Source of the DNA: Mariprofundus sp. KV
GTDB taxonomy: Bacteria > Pseudomonadota > Zetaproteobacteria > Mariprofundales > Mariprofundaceae
Direction: 5' to 3'
DNA: 64,000 nucleotides
Assembly: GCF_013387475.1 (NCBI RefSeq)
Contig: NZ_VWNB01000011.1
Span: forward strand, 1 to 64,000
Positions 54,384 to 63,623 of this stretch are shown here, one piece after another. Numbering within the stretch: position 1 is the stretch's first letter; every line of letters starts with the position of its first letter. A program made the translations under genes and the position numbers. Below the pieces are notes generated by a model. That model had not been told where the DNA came from and searched no databases. It worked only from the letters and a program-made list of their open reading frames with translations.

Positions 54384-54842
54384 CTACTCCTTCTTTCCAA
54401 CCACGGTTTTGACCGCCGCCAGAAAATCATCCACATCTTTAAACTCTCTATACACAGAAGCAAAACGCACATAGGCCACACCATCAAGCCTGCGCAGCTG
54501 TTCCATCACAAAATCGCCAACACTCTGGGCAGCAATCTCCGACTCACCCTGCTCCTGCACAGCCCGCAGCACTGCATTTACACCCTTCTCCAGCTCTTCA
54601 GCTGAAACAGGACGCTTTTCCAGTGCTTTCTGCATGCCGGAGTGAATTTTACTTATACTGAATGCCTGCCTTGCACCATCCTTCTTAACCACCAGCGGCA
54701 GCTTCAGCTCAGCACGTTCAAAGCTGGAAAAGCGTTTACCACATGCTTCGCATTCACGACGACGACGCACTGCGGCACCGTCTTCCACGACACGCGAATC
54801 CACCACACGGGTGTCATCATTGGCACAGTAAGGGCAATACAT
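54384..54842 (-). CDS. nrdR: transcriptional repressor NrdR
   Basis: 152 residues. The N-terminal zinc ribbon has C3xxC6 and C31xxC34 ([18 protein letters not shown]), and the remaining part is an ATP-cone domain ([26 protein letters not shown]). NrdR represses ribonucleotide reductase genes according to the dATP/ATP level by binding paired NrdR boxes. Those genes are not in the window. glyA-nrdR linkage is widespread, and the 31-base gap supports co-transcription. Confidence 0.96.
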   Translation of the reverse strand: MYCPYCANDDTRVVDSRVVEDGAAVRRRRECEACGKRFSSFERAELKLPLVVKKDGARQAFSISKIHSGMQKALEKRPVSAEELEKGVNAVLRAVQEQGESEIAAQSVGDFVMEQLRRLDGVAYVRFASVYREFKDVDDFLAAVKTVVGKKE

Positions 54843-54873
54843 TCAGATGAACAACTATCCGCGATAAAACGTC

Positions 54874-56133
54874 TTACTTTTCGTAAATCGGAAAACGGTC
54901 AGTCAGTTTGCGTACATCCTCAAATACAGCAGCATGCACAGCCGCATCTTCCGGTGCATTCAACACCTTGAGAATCATCTCACCAATCAGAACTGCTTCA
55001 GCCTCCTGCATACCACGCGCAGTCACCACGGATGCACCGATACGGATACCGGAGGTAACAAATGGTGAAGCAGGGTCAAACGGAATGGTGTTCTTGTTGG
55101 TGGTAATACCGGCAGCTTCCAGCGCCTCTTCAGCCTGTTTGCCGGTAATGCCCTGTGGGCGCACATCAACACGGAACATGTGGCAATCAGTGCCACCGGA
55201 GACAATACGCAGGCCACCTTCAGTCAGGGTTGCTGCCAGTGCACGGGCATTAGCGATCACCTGCTTCTGATCAGCCTTGAACTGCTCACCGAGTGCTTCA
55301 CCAAAAGCAACTGCCTTGGCTGCAATAACATGCATCAACGGACCGCCCTGAATGCCAGGGAAGATACGCGAGTTGATCTTCTTGTAGATCTCCTCATCGT
55401 CGGTCAAAATCATACCACCGCGTGGGCCACGCAGGGTTTTGTGGGTGGTGGTGGTGATCACGTGCGCGTGACCAACCGGACTCGGATAGACACCGGCAGC
55501 AATCAGGCCTGCATAGTGCGCCATATCCACCATCAGGATCGCACCTACAGAGTCAGCAATTTCACGCATGCGTTTAAAATCGATACCGCGCTCATAAGCC
55601 GAAGCTCCGCCAATGATCATCTTCGGACGCTGAACCTCTGCCATCTTCGCCATGACATCGTAATCGATCAGTTCGTTATCCTTACGAACACCGTAGGCGA
55701 CAACCTCATAGAGGCGGCCGGAGAAGTTAACAGGAGAACCGTGGGTCAGATGACCGCCGTGGGAGAGATCCATACCCATGATGGTATCGCCGGGATTCAA
55801 CAGCCCCATAAATACAGCCATATTGGCCTGAGAACCGGAGTGCGGCTGCACATTGGCATATTTAACGCCGAACAGCTCACAGGCACGCTGCTGCGCAAGA
55901 GCCTCAACCACATCGACATGCTCACACCCACCGTAGTAACGACGACCCGGATAACCTTCGGCATACTTGTTGGTCATCACAGAGCCCTGCGCCTCCATCA
56001 CGGCACGGGAAACAATATTCTCACTGGCGATAAGCTCCAGTGTGTGCTGTTGGCGACCGAGCTCGGCGGCAATGGCATCTTTAACCACTGTATCGGCAAG
56101 CGGGGCATTAAAAAACTGACTGCGATCGGACAT
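54874..56133 (-). CDS. glyA: serine hydroxymethyltransferase
   Basis: 419 residues. The PLP lysine lies in [13 protein letters not shown], and the N-terminal [19 protein letters not shown] and [20 protein letters not shown] are near-invariant for the family. It exchanges a one-carbon unit between serine and glycine via tetrahydrofolate. The gene probably starts the glyA-nrdR-leuB-asd-fimV-truA run: 161 bases separate it from hflX upstream, a region without a gene or clear terminator. Confidence 0.97.
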   Translation of the reverse strand: MSDRSQFFNAPLADTVVKDAIAAELGRQQHTLELIASENIVSRAVMEAQGSVMTNKYAEGYPGRRYYGGCEHVDVVEALAQQRACELFGVKYANVQPHSGSQANMAVFMGLLNPGDTIMGMDLSHGGHLTHGSPVNFSGRLYEVVAYGVRKDNELIDYDVMAKMAEVQRPKMIIGGASAYERGIDFKRMREIADSVGAILMVDMAHYAGLIAAGVYPSPVGHAHVITTTTHKTLRGPRGGMILTDDEEIYKKINSRIFPGIQGGPLMHVIAAKAVAFGEALGEQFKADQKQVIANARALAATLTEGGLRIVSGGTDCHMFRVDVRPQGITGKQAEEALEAAGITTNKNTIPFDPASPFVTSGIRIGASVVTARGMQEAEAVLIGEMILKVLNAPEDAAVHAAVFEDVRKLTDRFPIYEK

Positions 56134-56294
56134 GAAAACTCCTGAAAAATAAGAAAAAGGCAGTGCTGTTACACCCCCTTTTCACGCTAATCCCGACTCA
56201 TGGGAAGTGCGGGGCGCGTATTATGGCGAATCGAAGCTGTTACGTCACCTTCGACTTCTACCTGTGTGATCAATCAACGGGAGCTCCCCTTTTG

Positions 56295-57599
56295 CTACTG
56301 CAACCGGTGCAGCTCCCCATCGAGAACAAGGCGTCCTGCATCAGCAGGATTCATACGCACCACCACATCAACAACGGTTTCATTCACCGTTTTCGAAAGC
56401 ACCGAACCGTGCTGGTAGCAGTAGGCTAAGGAGCGCCCATCGCTGAGATCAAACTTCAGATGCAGCTCATGCATCTGAAGCTTCAACCAGTCGGAGAGCA
56501 GATCGATCAGTTCATTCACCCCGTCACCGGTGATCGCAGAGAGAGCGATGCGGCTGCCTGCCACGGTCTCTGCCCGATAACTCTGCAGGCCGGGCATCAA
56601 ATCCTTCTTATTCATCACCTCAAGAATCGGAGGCGCCAGATCGCCGACCAGACCAAGCTGCTCCAGTGTCTCATCCACCACCTTCGCCTGTTCAGCCAGC
56701 ATCGGATCAGCGGCATCTCGCACATGCAGGATCAGATCAGCTTCGATCACCTCCTCAAGCGTAGCGCGAAAGGCATCCACCAATTCATGTGGCAGCTCCT
56801 GCACAAAACCCACGGTGTCGGAGAGCATCAGACGCAGTCCTCCGGGAAGCTCCAGCAACCTCAGGGTCGGATCGAGGGTGGCAAACAGCTGATCCGCCAC
56901 ATAGACACCTGACTCGGTCAGATGGTTAAACAGTGTCGATTTTCCGGCATTGGTATACCCCACCAGTGCCACCGTAGGGATATCCTTCTTCAGCCGCCCT
57001 GCCCGCTGTGTTGCGCGCATCTGACGCACCTTATCAAGATCCTTCTCCAACGAACGGATTTTGACCCGAATCATGCGCCGGTCCAGCTCAATCTGGCGCT
57101 CACCCGGCCCCCCCATAAAACCGAATCCACCACGCTGGCGCTCCAGATGCGTCCAGCTGCGCACCAGTCTGCCGAGCTGGTAATTAAGACTGGCAAGCTC
57201 CACCTGCAGAACACCTTCACGGGTGCGGGCCCGGGATGCGAAAATCTCCAGAATCAGGCCGGTACGATCCACCACCTTGGCATTCCACGCCTTCTCCAGA
57301 TTGCGCTGCTGCACCGGTGAGAGCGGATGATCCACAAACACCACGGCCGCCTCGAGTATCTCAACCTGCAGACGTATCTCTTCAACCTGCCCGGAACCGA
57401 GCAGTGTGCCGGGCATCGCTCTGCGCACACCAAAACGAAAGGAGTTCACCAGCTCGCAACTGCTGCTCTCAACCAGCCTGACAAACTCTTCAGCACGTGC
57501 TTTCCATGCATACTCACCAATACGCCTGCTGGCCAGCTCCGGATGTACGCTGATGGCAATATCCGGTGCCTGCCTGGTATCGTTCATCTCAACACTCAT
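56295..57599 (-). CDS. hflX: GTPase HflX
   Basis: 434 residues. The HflX N-terminal domain (VFVDHPLSPVQQRNLEKAWNAKVVDRTGLILEIFASRA) and a coiled-coil lead into a G domain with GYTNAGKSTLFN, DTVGFVQELPHELVDAFRATLEEV and NKKD. HflX splits stalled or stressed 70S ribosomes. It overlaps miaA by four bases. In gammaproteobacteria hfq lies between miaA and hflX; it is absent here. Confidence 0.95.
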   Translation of the reverse strand: MSVEMNDTRQAPDIAISVHPELASRRIGEYAWKARAEEFVRLVESSSCELVNSFRFGVRRAMPGTLLGSGQVEEIRLQVEILEAAVVFVDHPLSPVQQRNLEKAWNAKVVDRTGLILEIFASRARTREGVLQVELASLNYQLGRLVRSWTHLERQRGGFGFMGGPGERQIELDRRMIRVKIRSLEKDLDKVRQMRATQRAGRLKKDIPTVALVGYTNAGKSTLFNHLTESGVYVADQLFATLDPTLRLLELPGGLRLMLSDTVGFVQELPHELVDAFRATLEEVIEADLILHVRDAADPMLAEQAKVVDETLEQLGLVGDLAPPILEVMNKKDLMPGLQSYRAETVAGSRIALSAITGDGVNELIDLLSDWLKLQMHELHLKFDLSDGRSLAYCYQHGSVLSKTVNETVVDVVVRMNPADAGRLVLDGELHRLQ

Positions 57600-58516
57600 C
57601 TTGTTTCTAGCTGCTCCATGATTTTCTCTTTCAACTGATCAGCACTGCCATGCATGGCAGTCGGTGTCTGGTGATTGAACCAGGTCACCTGCCGCTTGGC
57701 GTAACGACGTGTGGCGGTGATGGCATCACTAATCGCTTTCTCCAGCGTCAATTCACCCTTGAGGTGGTCAAGCAGCTGGCGGTAGCCCACGGCGCGCATG
57801 GCAGGGTGTGTATCCGCAAGCTTCAACGTAGCCAACCAGCGCACCTCATCCAGCCAGCCGCTCTCTATCATCCGCTGAAAGCGAGAAGCAATACGCTCGC
57901 GCAATACCTCACGCGGCACATCAAGCACAAACACCGGGCAATCTATCGCCACGACTTCACTTATCGCCTCAGCCTGCCACGCAGCCAGCGAGCGGCCTGT
58001 ACTCTCCAGCACACAGAGAGCACGCATAATACGCTGGCTATCACCGGCTTTCAGACGCTCCGCCATCACAGCGTCGTGCTGCTGCAGGTAGCTGTACAAA
58101 CCCTCTGTACCCTCCACCCAGTGCATCATCTCAAACTTTTTACGCACCTCAGGTTTCTCATCCGGAATATCGGCAAAACCTTCCAGAAGCGCTTTAAGAT
58201 AGAGACCCGTACCACCGACAATCAACGGCACACGCCCGGCCGCATTTTCACCGGCAATCACCAGCCGCACCTCTTCAGCCCAGCGTGCTGCCGAATAGAG
58301 ATCAGGCAGTTCACAGCAATCGACAAGAAAATGATTTATCTCAGCACGCTCTTCTGCACTTGGTTTGGCTGTACCGATATCCAGTCCGCGATAGAGCTGC
58401 ATCGAATCACAACAGATAATCGAGCTCTGCGTAGCCGCTGCAATCTCCACTGCCAGCGCCGATTTCCCCGTGGCCGTAGCCCCCATCAGGGCAACGGCTC
58501 GCAACCCGCCACTCAT
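57596..58516 (-). CDS. miaA: tRNA dimethylallyltransferase
   Basis: 306 residues. The P-loop is GATATGKS (12-19), with CDSMQLYRGLDIGTAKP and VGGTGLYLKALLEG as further family signatures. MiaA adds a dimethylallyl group to A37 of tRNAs reading UNN codons. It overlaps the antiporter gene upstream and hflX downstream by four bases each, so all are translated from one message starting at mutL. Confidence 0.95.
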   Translation of the reverse strand: MSGGLRAVALMGATATGKSALAVEIAAATQSSIICCDSMQLYRGLDIGTAKPSAEERAEINHFLVDCCELPDLYSAARWAEEVRLVIAGENAAGRVPLIVGGTGLYLKALLEGFADIPDEKPEVRKKFEMMHWVEGTEGLYSYLQQHDAVMAERLKAGDSQRIMRALCVLESTGRSLAAWQAEAISEVVAIDCPVFVLDVPREVLRERIASRFQRMIESGWLDEVRWLATLKLADTHPAMRAVGYRQLLDHLKGELTLEKAISDAITATRRYAKRQVTWFNHQTPTAMHGSADQLKEKIMEQLETR

Positions 58517-59688
58517 AGACGATCCGAGGTGTAAACACCACGCATGCGAGCAAAACGCTTAATCAGAGAGTGCCAGAGTGGACTGAGCATCAGCGTCAGG
58601 GCAATCACCAGTACCGTCATGGAGTGCAGCGCCTCATCGATCAGCGCCACATGCAGTCCCACTGCCGCCAGCAGGAAGGAGAACTCACCGATCTGACTGA
58701 GCAGACCGGCCGTAACCAGCGCCGACTCCCACTGTTCTCCAAGCGCACGCATGACAAACACGTTGGAGCCTGAGTTGAAGAGAAAGACCAGCAGTGTCAC
58801 AGCCAGTACAACCTCAAGATGAGCGAAGAGATAATCGAGTTCAACAAGCATGCCGACAGAGAGAAAAAACATCGCCATGAAGATGACCTGTACAGGGCCG
58901 AGATGCTCATGTACCCATTTGGACTGATCCGAGGAGGCCAGCAGCACACCGGCCAGGAATGCTCCCAGTGCCGGAGAGAGACCCAGCCAGCCGGTCAGCG
59001 AGGCTGAACCGAGGCAGAGCAGCAGACCGAGCATCATCCTGTGCTCATAACTACCCAGCAGTGCCGCAGGTATGTGGAAACGTTTGCTGCGCATCAGCCA
59101 GAAGACAAACAGCAGAATGGCAATACCGCCTGCCACCTGCAGTGCGATGCCTGAAACCGAGATATGTTCACCGCTGCCGAGCATACTGAGGATAATCATC
59201 ATCGGAATGATCGCCATATCCTGCACAAGCAGCACGCCCAGTGCGCTCTGCCCCATCGGCAGCTCGAGCTCGCCGGAATCCTGCAGCATTCTGAGCACTA
59301 CCGCTGTACTGGAGAGGCTGATAATAAAACCGTAGAGCACCCCCTGCTGCCATGTCATATCAACCAGCAGTGCCAGCCCCACACAGGCAGCCACACTGAT
59401 GATGATCTGAATATTGGTGCCGACAAAGGCCACCTTCCAGCCCTGCATCAGGCGCGGAATAGAGACCTCCATACCGACAAAGAAGAGCAGCATAATCACA
59501 CCGATCTCACCAATACGGGTGACCAGATCATGATCTTCAATCACCGCAAAACCGGATGGCCCGATCACAATGCCGGTGAGAATATAGGCCACCACAATCG
59601 GCAGCTTCAGTCGCATCGCGGCATAAGCCATCAGCATGGAGAAGAACAGTACAATCGTAATCACCAGTATGACCGGATCTAAGTGCAT
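58513..59688 (-). CDS. CPA2-type monovalent cation:proton antiporter
   Basis: 391 residues with about twelve membrane helices. LPIVVAYILTGIVIGPSG and STAVVLRMLQDSGEL with LVQDMAIIPMM are typical of KefB/KefC and NapA-type antiporters. The C-terminal TrkA-N domain of Kef channels is missing, so gating by NAD or glutathione adducts is not expected, and the protein is closer to short CPA2 exchangers. It lies between mutL and miaA; this insertion is not part of the usual mutL-miaA-hfq-hflX order. Confidence 0.87.
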   Translation of the reverse strand: MHLDPVILVITIVLFFSMLMAYAAMRLKLPIVVAYILTGIVIGPSGFAVIEDHDLVTRIGEIGVIMLLFFVGMEVSIPRLMQGWKVAFVGTNIQIIISVAACVGLALLVDMTWQQGVLYGFIISLSSTAVVLRMLQDSGELELPMGQSALGVLLVQDMAIIPMMIILSMLGSGEHISVSGIALQVAGGIAILLFVFWLMRSKRFHIPAALLGSYEHRMMLGLLLCLGSASLTGWLGLSPALGAFLAGVLLASSDQSKWVHEHLGPVQVIFMAMFFLSVGMLVELDYLFAHLEVVLAVTLLVFLFNSGSNVFVMRALGEQWESALVTAGLLSQIGEFSFLLAAVGLHVALIDEALHSMTVLVIALTLMLSPLWHSLIKRFARMRGVYTSDRL

Positions 59689-59697
59689 CGAATCACC

Positions 59698-61512
59698 CTA
59701 CTCCTTACGGCCAAACAGGCGGTCGAGATCATTCAGGGAGAGGCTGACATAGGTGGGACGACCATGGTTACACTGGGCGATATTGGGGGTAACCTCCATT
59801 TCACGCAGCAGCGCCTCCTGCTCATCAACAGAGAGCAGACGTCCGGATTTGATTGAACCTTTACAGGCGCGATTACCCAGCCAGCGCTCAAGTATGCGAC
59901 CCAGACCACGCCCGTCGGCTTCAGATTCAGCCCCCATCAGCATGATGCTCTGCACCAGCTCGGCAACCAGCTCGCCAGCCGGTTCGCGCACCAGCATCCC
60001 AGGCACGGCACGAATCAGAAAGGACTCATCACCTGTAATCTCCAGCTCCACACCAAAGGGGTGCAGATCATCACTATGTTCATGCAGCCAGGCCGCCGTC
60101 TCACCTGTCAGATGCAGCAATTCAGGTGTGAGAAGCTTCTGACTGGATACTTTTTGACCGGCCAGCTGTCGTTTCAGTTTCTCGTAGGTCATGCGCTCGT
60201 GTGCCGCATGCTGATCCACAAGAATCACACCGGAGTCGGTCTGGGCGAGAATATAACAGCGGTGAATCTGAGCCAGTGGATGACCTAAATGCAGCTGTCC
60301 GGCAACCCCGTACTCGCCTGTCGGCTCAGCGACACCCGGTGCAGAGAAGAGGATGCGCTGCATATCTTTCGGCATTGCGCTGGAACCGGTCGACGCTGAT
60401 GAACCTCTGAAATCTCCGGAGGAGAAGCGCGGCATACTGCCGGATGCAGAACCGGAAGCAGCGGCACCATACTGCATCGAACGCATCGCCTGATGCGAGG
60501 TGGTTGACGAGACCGACTTTCCGAACTGCTCAATGGCGGCCCGGATACAGGCGATCACTCCGGCACGTACCGCCTGCGGCGACCTGAAGCGCACCTCGCG
60601 CTTGGCCGGATGCACATTGACATCAACATCCGCCGGGTCGATCTCAATCCTGATCACTGCCACAGGATAGCGGTCATGGAACATCACATCGCGGTAACCT
60701 GCACGCACAGCTGCCAGCAGTTGTTTGTCGCGGATCACACGTCCGTTGACCATAAACAGCATGCGCGTGGAGTCGCGATGGTGGAATGTCGGCAGGCCCA
60801 GATGGCCGGAGATCTGCATCCCCTCATGCTCAATGGCCATCTCGATGCTATTGTCGGCAAAATCACTGCCGAGAATGGCAAATACACGCGAAGGCTCATC
60901 CTGCGGGCTGAAATCAAAACGTTTGCGACCATCGAGCTCCAGTTGCATGGCCACCGACGGATTGGCCAGCGCCAGTGAGCGGAACACCTCAACAATCGCG
61001 GCATCCTCGGTTTTATCGCTGCGCATAAAATTCAGACGTGCAGGTGTATTGAGAAAGAGATCAAGCACCTCGATGCGGGTGCCTTTGCGCGGTGGCGCCG
61101 GACGCACTTCGGTAGTGCCACCACCATCCACACGCACCTCAACCCCCTCACTGCTACCTGCCAGAGCTGTCTGCATGCGAAAACGGGAGACAGAGGCGAT
61201 CGAAGGCAGCGCCTCTCCGCGAAAGCCGTGGCTGGCGATCAGATGCAGATCTTCCGAGCTCTCAATCTTGCTGGTGGCGTGGCGCTGCAGTGCCAGCTCG
61301 GCATCAGCAGCTGACATGCCGCAACCATCATCTTCTATGACAATAGACTTTTTGCCTGCGCCAGTGATTCGAACAACGACTTTGCTAGCTCCTGAATCAA
61401 GTGAGTTCTCCATCAGCTCTTTGACCGCAGAGGCTGGTCGCTCCACCACTTCACCGGCAGCGATCTGGTTGGCCACCTGAGGCGAGAGAATATGTATCAG
61501 TTGATCAGGCAT
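59698..61512 (-). CDS. mutL: DNA mismatch repair protein MutL, endonuclease type
   Basis: 604 residues. The GHKL ATPase half has VVERPASAVKELMENSLDSGA and HGFRGEALPSIASVSRF. The C-terminal half carries DQHAAHERMTYE, which satisfies the DQHA(X)2E(X)4E metal motif, and near the end ACKGSIKSG and CNHGRPTY, the other two elements of the nicking site. Such MutL proteins cut DNA themselves, whereas E. coli MutL relies on MutH. The middle linker (about 340-400) is serine-rich. First gene of the mutL-antiporter-miaA-hflX run. Confidence 0.95.
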   Translation of the reverse strand: MPDQLIHILSPQVANQIAAGEVVERPASAVKELMENSLDSGASKVVVRITGAGKKSIVIEDDGCGMSAADAELALQRHATSKIESSEDLHLIASHGFRGEALPSIASVSRFRMQTALAGSSEGVEVRVDGGGTTEVRPAPPRKGTRIEVLDLFLNTPARLNFMRSDKTEDAAIVEVFRSLALANPSVAMQLELDGRKRFDFSPQDEPSRVFAILGSDFADNSIEMAIEHEGMQISGHLGLPTFHHRDSTRMLFMVNGRVIRDKQLLAAVRAGYRDVMFHDRYPVAVIRIEIDPADVDVNVHPAKREVRFRSPQAVRAGVIACIRAAIEQFGKSVSSTTSHQAMRSMQYGAAASGSASGSMPRFSSGDFRGSSASTGSSAMPKDMQRILFSAPGVAEPTGEYGVAGQLHLGHPLAQIHRCYILAQTDSGVILVDQHAAHERMTYEKLKRQLAGQKVSSQKLLTPELLHLTGETAAWLHEHSDDLHPFGVELEITGDESFLIRAVPGMLVREPAGELVAELVQSIMLMGAESEADGRGLGRILERWLGNRACKGSIKSGRLLSVDEQEALLREMEVTPNIAQCNHGRPTYVSLSLNDLDRLFGRKE

Positions 61513-61676
61513 CAGCGAACTCAGAGAAAAAGAGGCAAACAGTGATAATGGGGCTCCTTAATATAGAAGTAGCGCAAATCTGCTTTTTTTAACTCAAACA
61601 ATCCACCTTCATAATCAAAAGGTGCACATCCTTCATTGATCTCTAGAGTGTTGCGATTCTGAAACAGGGGTCTGAT

Positions 61677-62084
61677 ATGATTGATACGGCAAACACGGTA
61701 ACATTAATGAAGGGCAACCCCCTTTTTGCCCCGCTGCCTGCCGAAGGTTTAGCTCTGATGGCTGATCACAGCACCATTACAACATTCAATTCCGGTGAAA
61801 AACTGATCGAAGAGAACGGTGAAAACAGATCGCTATTCCTGCTGATTTCGGGAAGTGTGAAAGTGATCTCCAATGGTACCGAAGTGGACAGGCAGCAGGC
61901 TGGTGATACCGCCGGTGAGGTATCAATGTCAAAGATCAGCCCGCCGGTTGCCGATGTCATTGCTGATGGTGAAGTCGAGGCCATTCTCTTTCCAACTGAA
62001 ACAGTTGATGCCGCCTGCAGCCAATATCCCGCGTTTGCCAAACTGCTGCGCGAAACTGCCATGAAAAAGGTCTACGACAGATAA
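61677..62084 (+). CDS. cyclic nucleotide-binding domain protein without DNA-binding domain
   Basis: 135 residues, a single cNMP/CRP-type beta-barrel: NPLFAPLPAEGLALMADHSTITTFNSGEKLIEENGENRSLFLLISGSVKVI is the classic first half. The phosphate-binding cassette is degenerate (AGEVSMSKISPPVADVIA, without the conserved R after the P-x stretch), so cAMP binding is doubtful. It ends without the helix-turn-helix of CRP. Such stand-alone domains may respond to other ligands or act as partners. Divergent from mutL with a 164-base gap that holds no other gene. Confidence 0.8.
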   Translation: MIDTANTVTLMKGNPLFAPLPAEGLALMADHSTITTFNSGEKLIEENGENRSLFLLISGSVKVISNGTEVDRQQAGDTAGEVSMSKISPPVADVIADGEVEAILFPTETVDAACSQYPAFAKLLRETAMKKVYDR

Positions 62085-62099
62085 TCGGATACCGGGGCT

Positions 62100-62378
62100 T
62101 CAGCCCCTGAAGTAGACAACAACCAGATGATAACCGAATTTTGTTTTGATCGGCCCATGCACCTTAAGCAGTGGCTTCTTGAAAACCACATCCTCAATCG
62201 GCTTAACCAGCTGACCTGGATAGATCTCGCCGAGATCACCATCCCGTTTCTTTGACGGGCAGGTTGAATACTTTCTCGCCAGTTTGGCGAAATCCTCACC
62301 TCTGGCCAGCCGTTGTTTCAACTGCTCAGCCTCATCCTTTGTTTTGACCAGAATATGTTTCGCCATAGCACTTTTCAT
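62100..62378 (-). CDS. small parvulin-type peptidyl-prolyl isomerase (PpiC)
   Basis: 92 residues, one parvulin domain and nothing else. AKHILVKTKDEAEQLKQRLARGEDFAKLARKYSTCPSKKRDGDLGEIYPGQLVKP is a textbook match to PpiC, with the active-site cysteine (C40) and the closing F-G-Y-H-L strand. No signal peptide, so cytoplasmic. The first ATG has GGAG six bases upstream; a second ATG four codons on is possible. Convergent with the cNMP protein gene, 15 bases apart. Confidence 0.94.
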   Translation of the reverse strand: MKSAMAKHILVKTKDEAEQLKQRLARGEDFAKLARKYSTCPSKKRDGDLGEIYPGQLVKPIEDVVFKKPLLKVHGPIKTKFGYHLVVVYFRG

Positions 62379-62387
62379 ACAGGGCTC

Positions 62388-62663
62388 CTAGCAACCATCT
62401 TCCCGGTGATATTTGAAAATCATCACCAGTATCAGCAGGCAACACGTTGTACCAAAAACCGATACAGCCACCATCAACCATTGATCCAGATGCGAGTAAT
62501 ATGCGGCAAACGTCGCCGATGCCGCAGCAAACACCATCCACTGCAGACGGGAGAGGCCATCCACATCACGCGTTTTACAGGTAATGCGAAGCTGATCCAC
62601 AAAACCCAGAGTAAAAGCCAGCGCTGCCAGTGAGCCCATCATTTGCCACAGATCGATATCCAC
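62388..62663 (-). CDS. SemiSWEET/PQ-loop family transporter
   Basis: 91 residues with three membrane helices, the triple-helix bundle of SemiSWEET proteins that form dimers. The helix-one region GSLAALAFTLGFVDQLRITCKTRDVDGLSRLQW matches the family pattern, but the usual PQ pair is replaced by DQ. These transporters move sugars or other small solutes by facilitated diffusion. It precedes ppiC by nine bases on the same strand. Substrate unknown. Confidence 0.8.
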   Translation of the reverse strand: MDIDLWQMMGSLAALAFTLGFVDQLRITCKTRDVDGLSRLQWMVFAAASATFAAYYSHLDQWLMVAVSVFGTTCCLLILVMIFKYHREDGC

Positions 62664-62756
62664 TTACTACCTCTTCCATCGTTAACGCTTCAGCTTCATC
62701 AATGTTGATGCGAGGCGCGCACCCTTCTGTTTATCTAATACACTGTCTATCTGATA

Positions 62757-63488
62757 TTAACGCAACAGGCCAACGATACAGATCAACACCAGAGCCCCGC
62801 CAATCACCTGCTTGAAGGTGGCAGCATCGCCAGCCATCAGGTGGTCGTGCATTTTAAGACCTATGACATGACCAATGGCTGCACACGGCAGCAGCCAGAG
62901 ATGGTGCAGCCACCAGAAGTCGACATCTGCCCAGAGCAGCACGGAGAGCTTGATCACCACCAGAATAAACCAGAGCACAAACAGCGTATTGCGCAGCTGA
63001 TCCCGTGCTACATGCTGGGTGAATACTGCCACAATCAATGGGGCACCGATCAGTGAGACACCTGCGGCATAAGCGCCACTGATCAGTAGTGTGAAATCAA
63101 CCCAGGCGTGATGACTGCTGATCTGAAACCGGAACAGGTAACAGAGGGCATAAAAAAGCGTGGTGAGATAGACAAAAACAACCACCCATTGCGAGGGTAG
63201 CGTCAACAGTCCGAAGACGCCGATCAGCATAGGGATGATCATGATTGCCAATGCTTTTTTCAGGTATGGCCAGTTGATATGGTTGATGCGCGAACTGAGT
63301 GTGATGGAAGAGAAGAAGAGCAGGTGCACACCGATCAGCGGCAGCCAGATCAGAGCATCATCAACCACCAGCAGTAGCAGCGGCAGACCAAGGGCGGCAC
63401 CGCCGAACCCCAGACCGGAGCGCACAAATCCGGTCCAGACAAAAATCAGTGCTGTGGCAATGTATTGCCAGCTTTGCAGCTCATCCAT
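62757..63488 (-). CDS. TSUP family membrane transporter (TauE/SafE)
   Basis: 243 residues with seven or eight membrane helices. FVRSGLGFGGAALGLPLLLLVVDDALIWLPLIGVHLLF and the second-half repeat SGAYAAGVSLIGAPLIVAVFTQ are the duplicated TSUP motifs. Family members carry sulfite, sulfoacetate, taurine products or other anions. In view of the sulfur genes elsewhere in the window a sulfur anion is possible, but it lies far from them and the substrate cannot be read from sequence. Confidence 0.88.
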   Translation of the reverse strand: MDELQSWQYIATALIFVWTGFVRSGLGFGGAALGLPLLLLVVDDALIWLPLIGVHLLFFSSITLSSRINHINWPYLKKALAIMIIPMLIGVFGLLTLPSQWVVVFVYLTTLFYALCYLFRFQISSHHAWVDFTLLISGAYAAGVSLIGAPLIVAVFTQHVARDQLRNTLFVLWFILVVIKLSVLLWADVDFWWLHHLWLLPCAAIGHVIGLKMHDHLMAGDAATFKQVIGGALVLICIVGLLR

Positions 63489-63518
63489 GTTAAAACTCAG
63501 TTAATCCGAAAAGCTATT

Positions 63519-63618
63519 GGAGTGGTTCAGTTTGATGCGATGCAAGGCGTTCAGAGCGTAGTGTACTAAAAGTACATGAGCGAGGAACAACACAGCAGCG
63601 CGCAAACTGAGACACTCC
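63519..63618. repeat. 100-bp element bounded by 16-bp inverted repeats
   Basis: GGAGTGGTTCAGTTTG (63519-63534) and CAAACTGAGACACTCC (63603-63618) are inverted repeats matching at 14 of 16 positions. In the middle TGTACT-AAA-AGTACA (63562-63576) forms a perfect hairpin. There is no gene inside. It lies between the TSUP gene and the end of the ubiH-like gene. The form suggests a small non-autonomous or REP-like repeat; it may also act as a terminator. Confidence 0.7.
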
Positions 63619-63623
63619 GGCAC

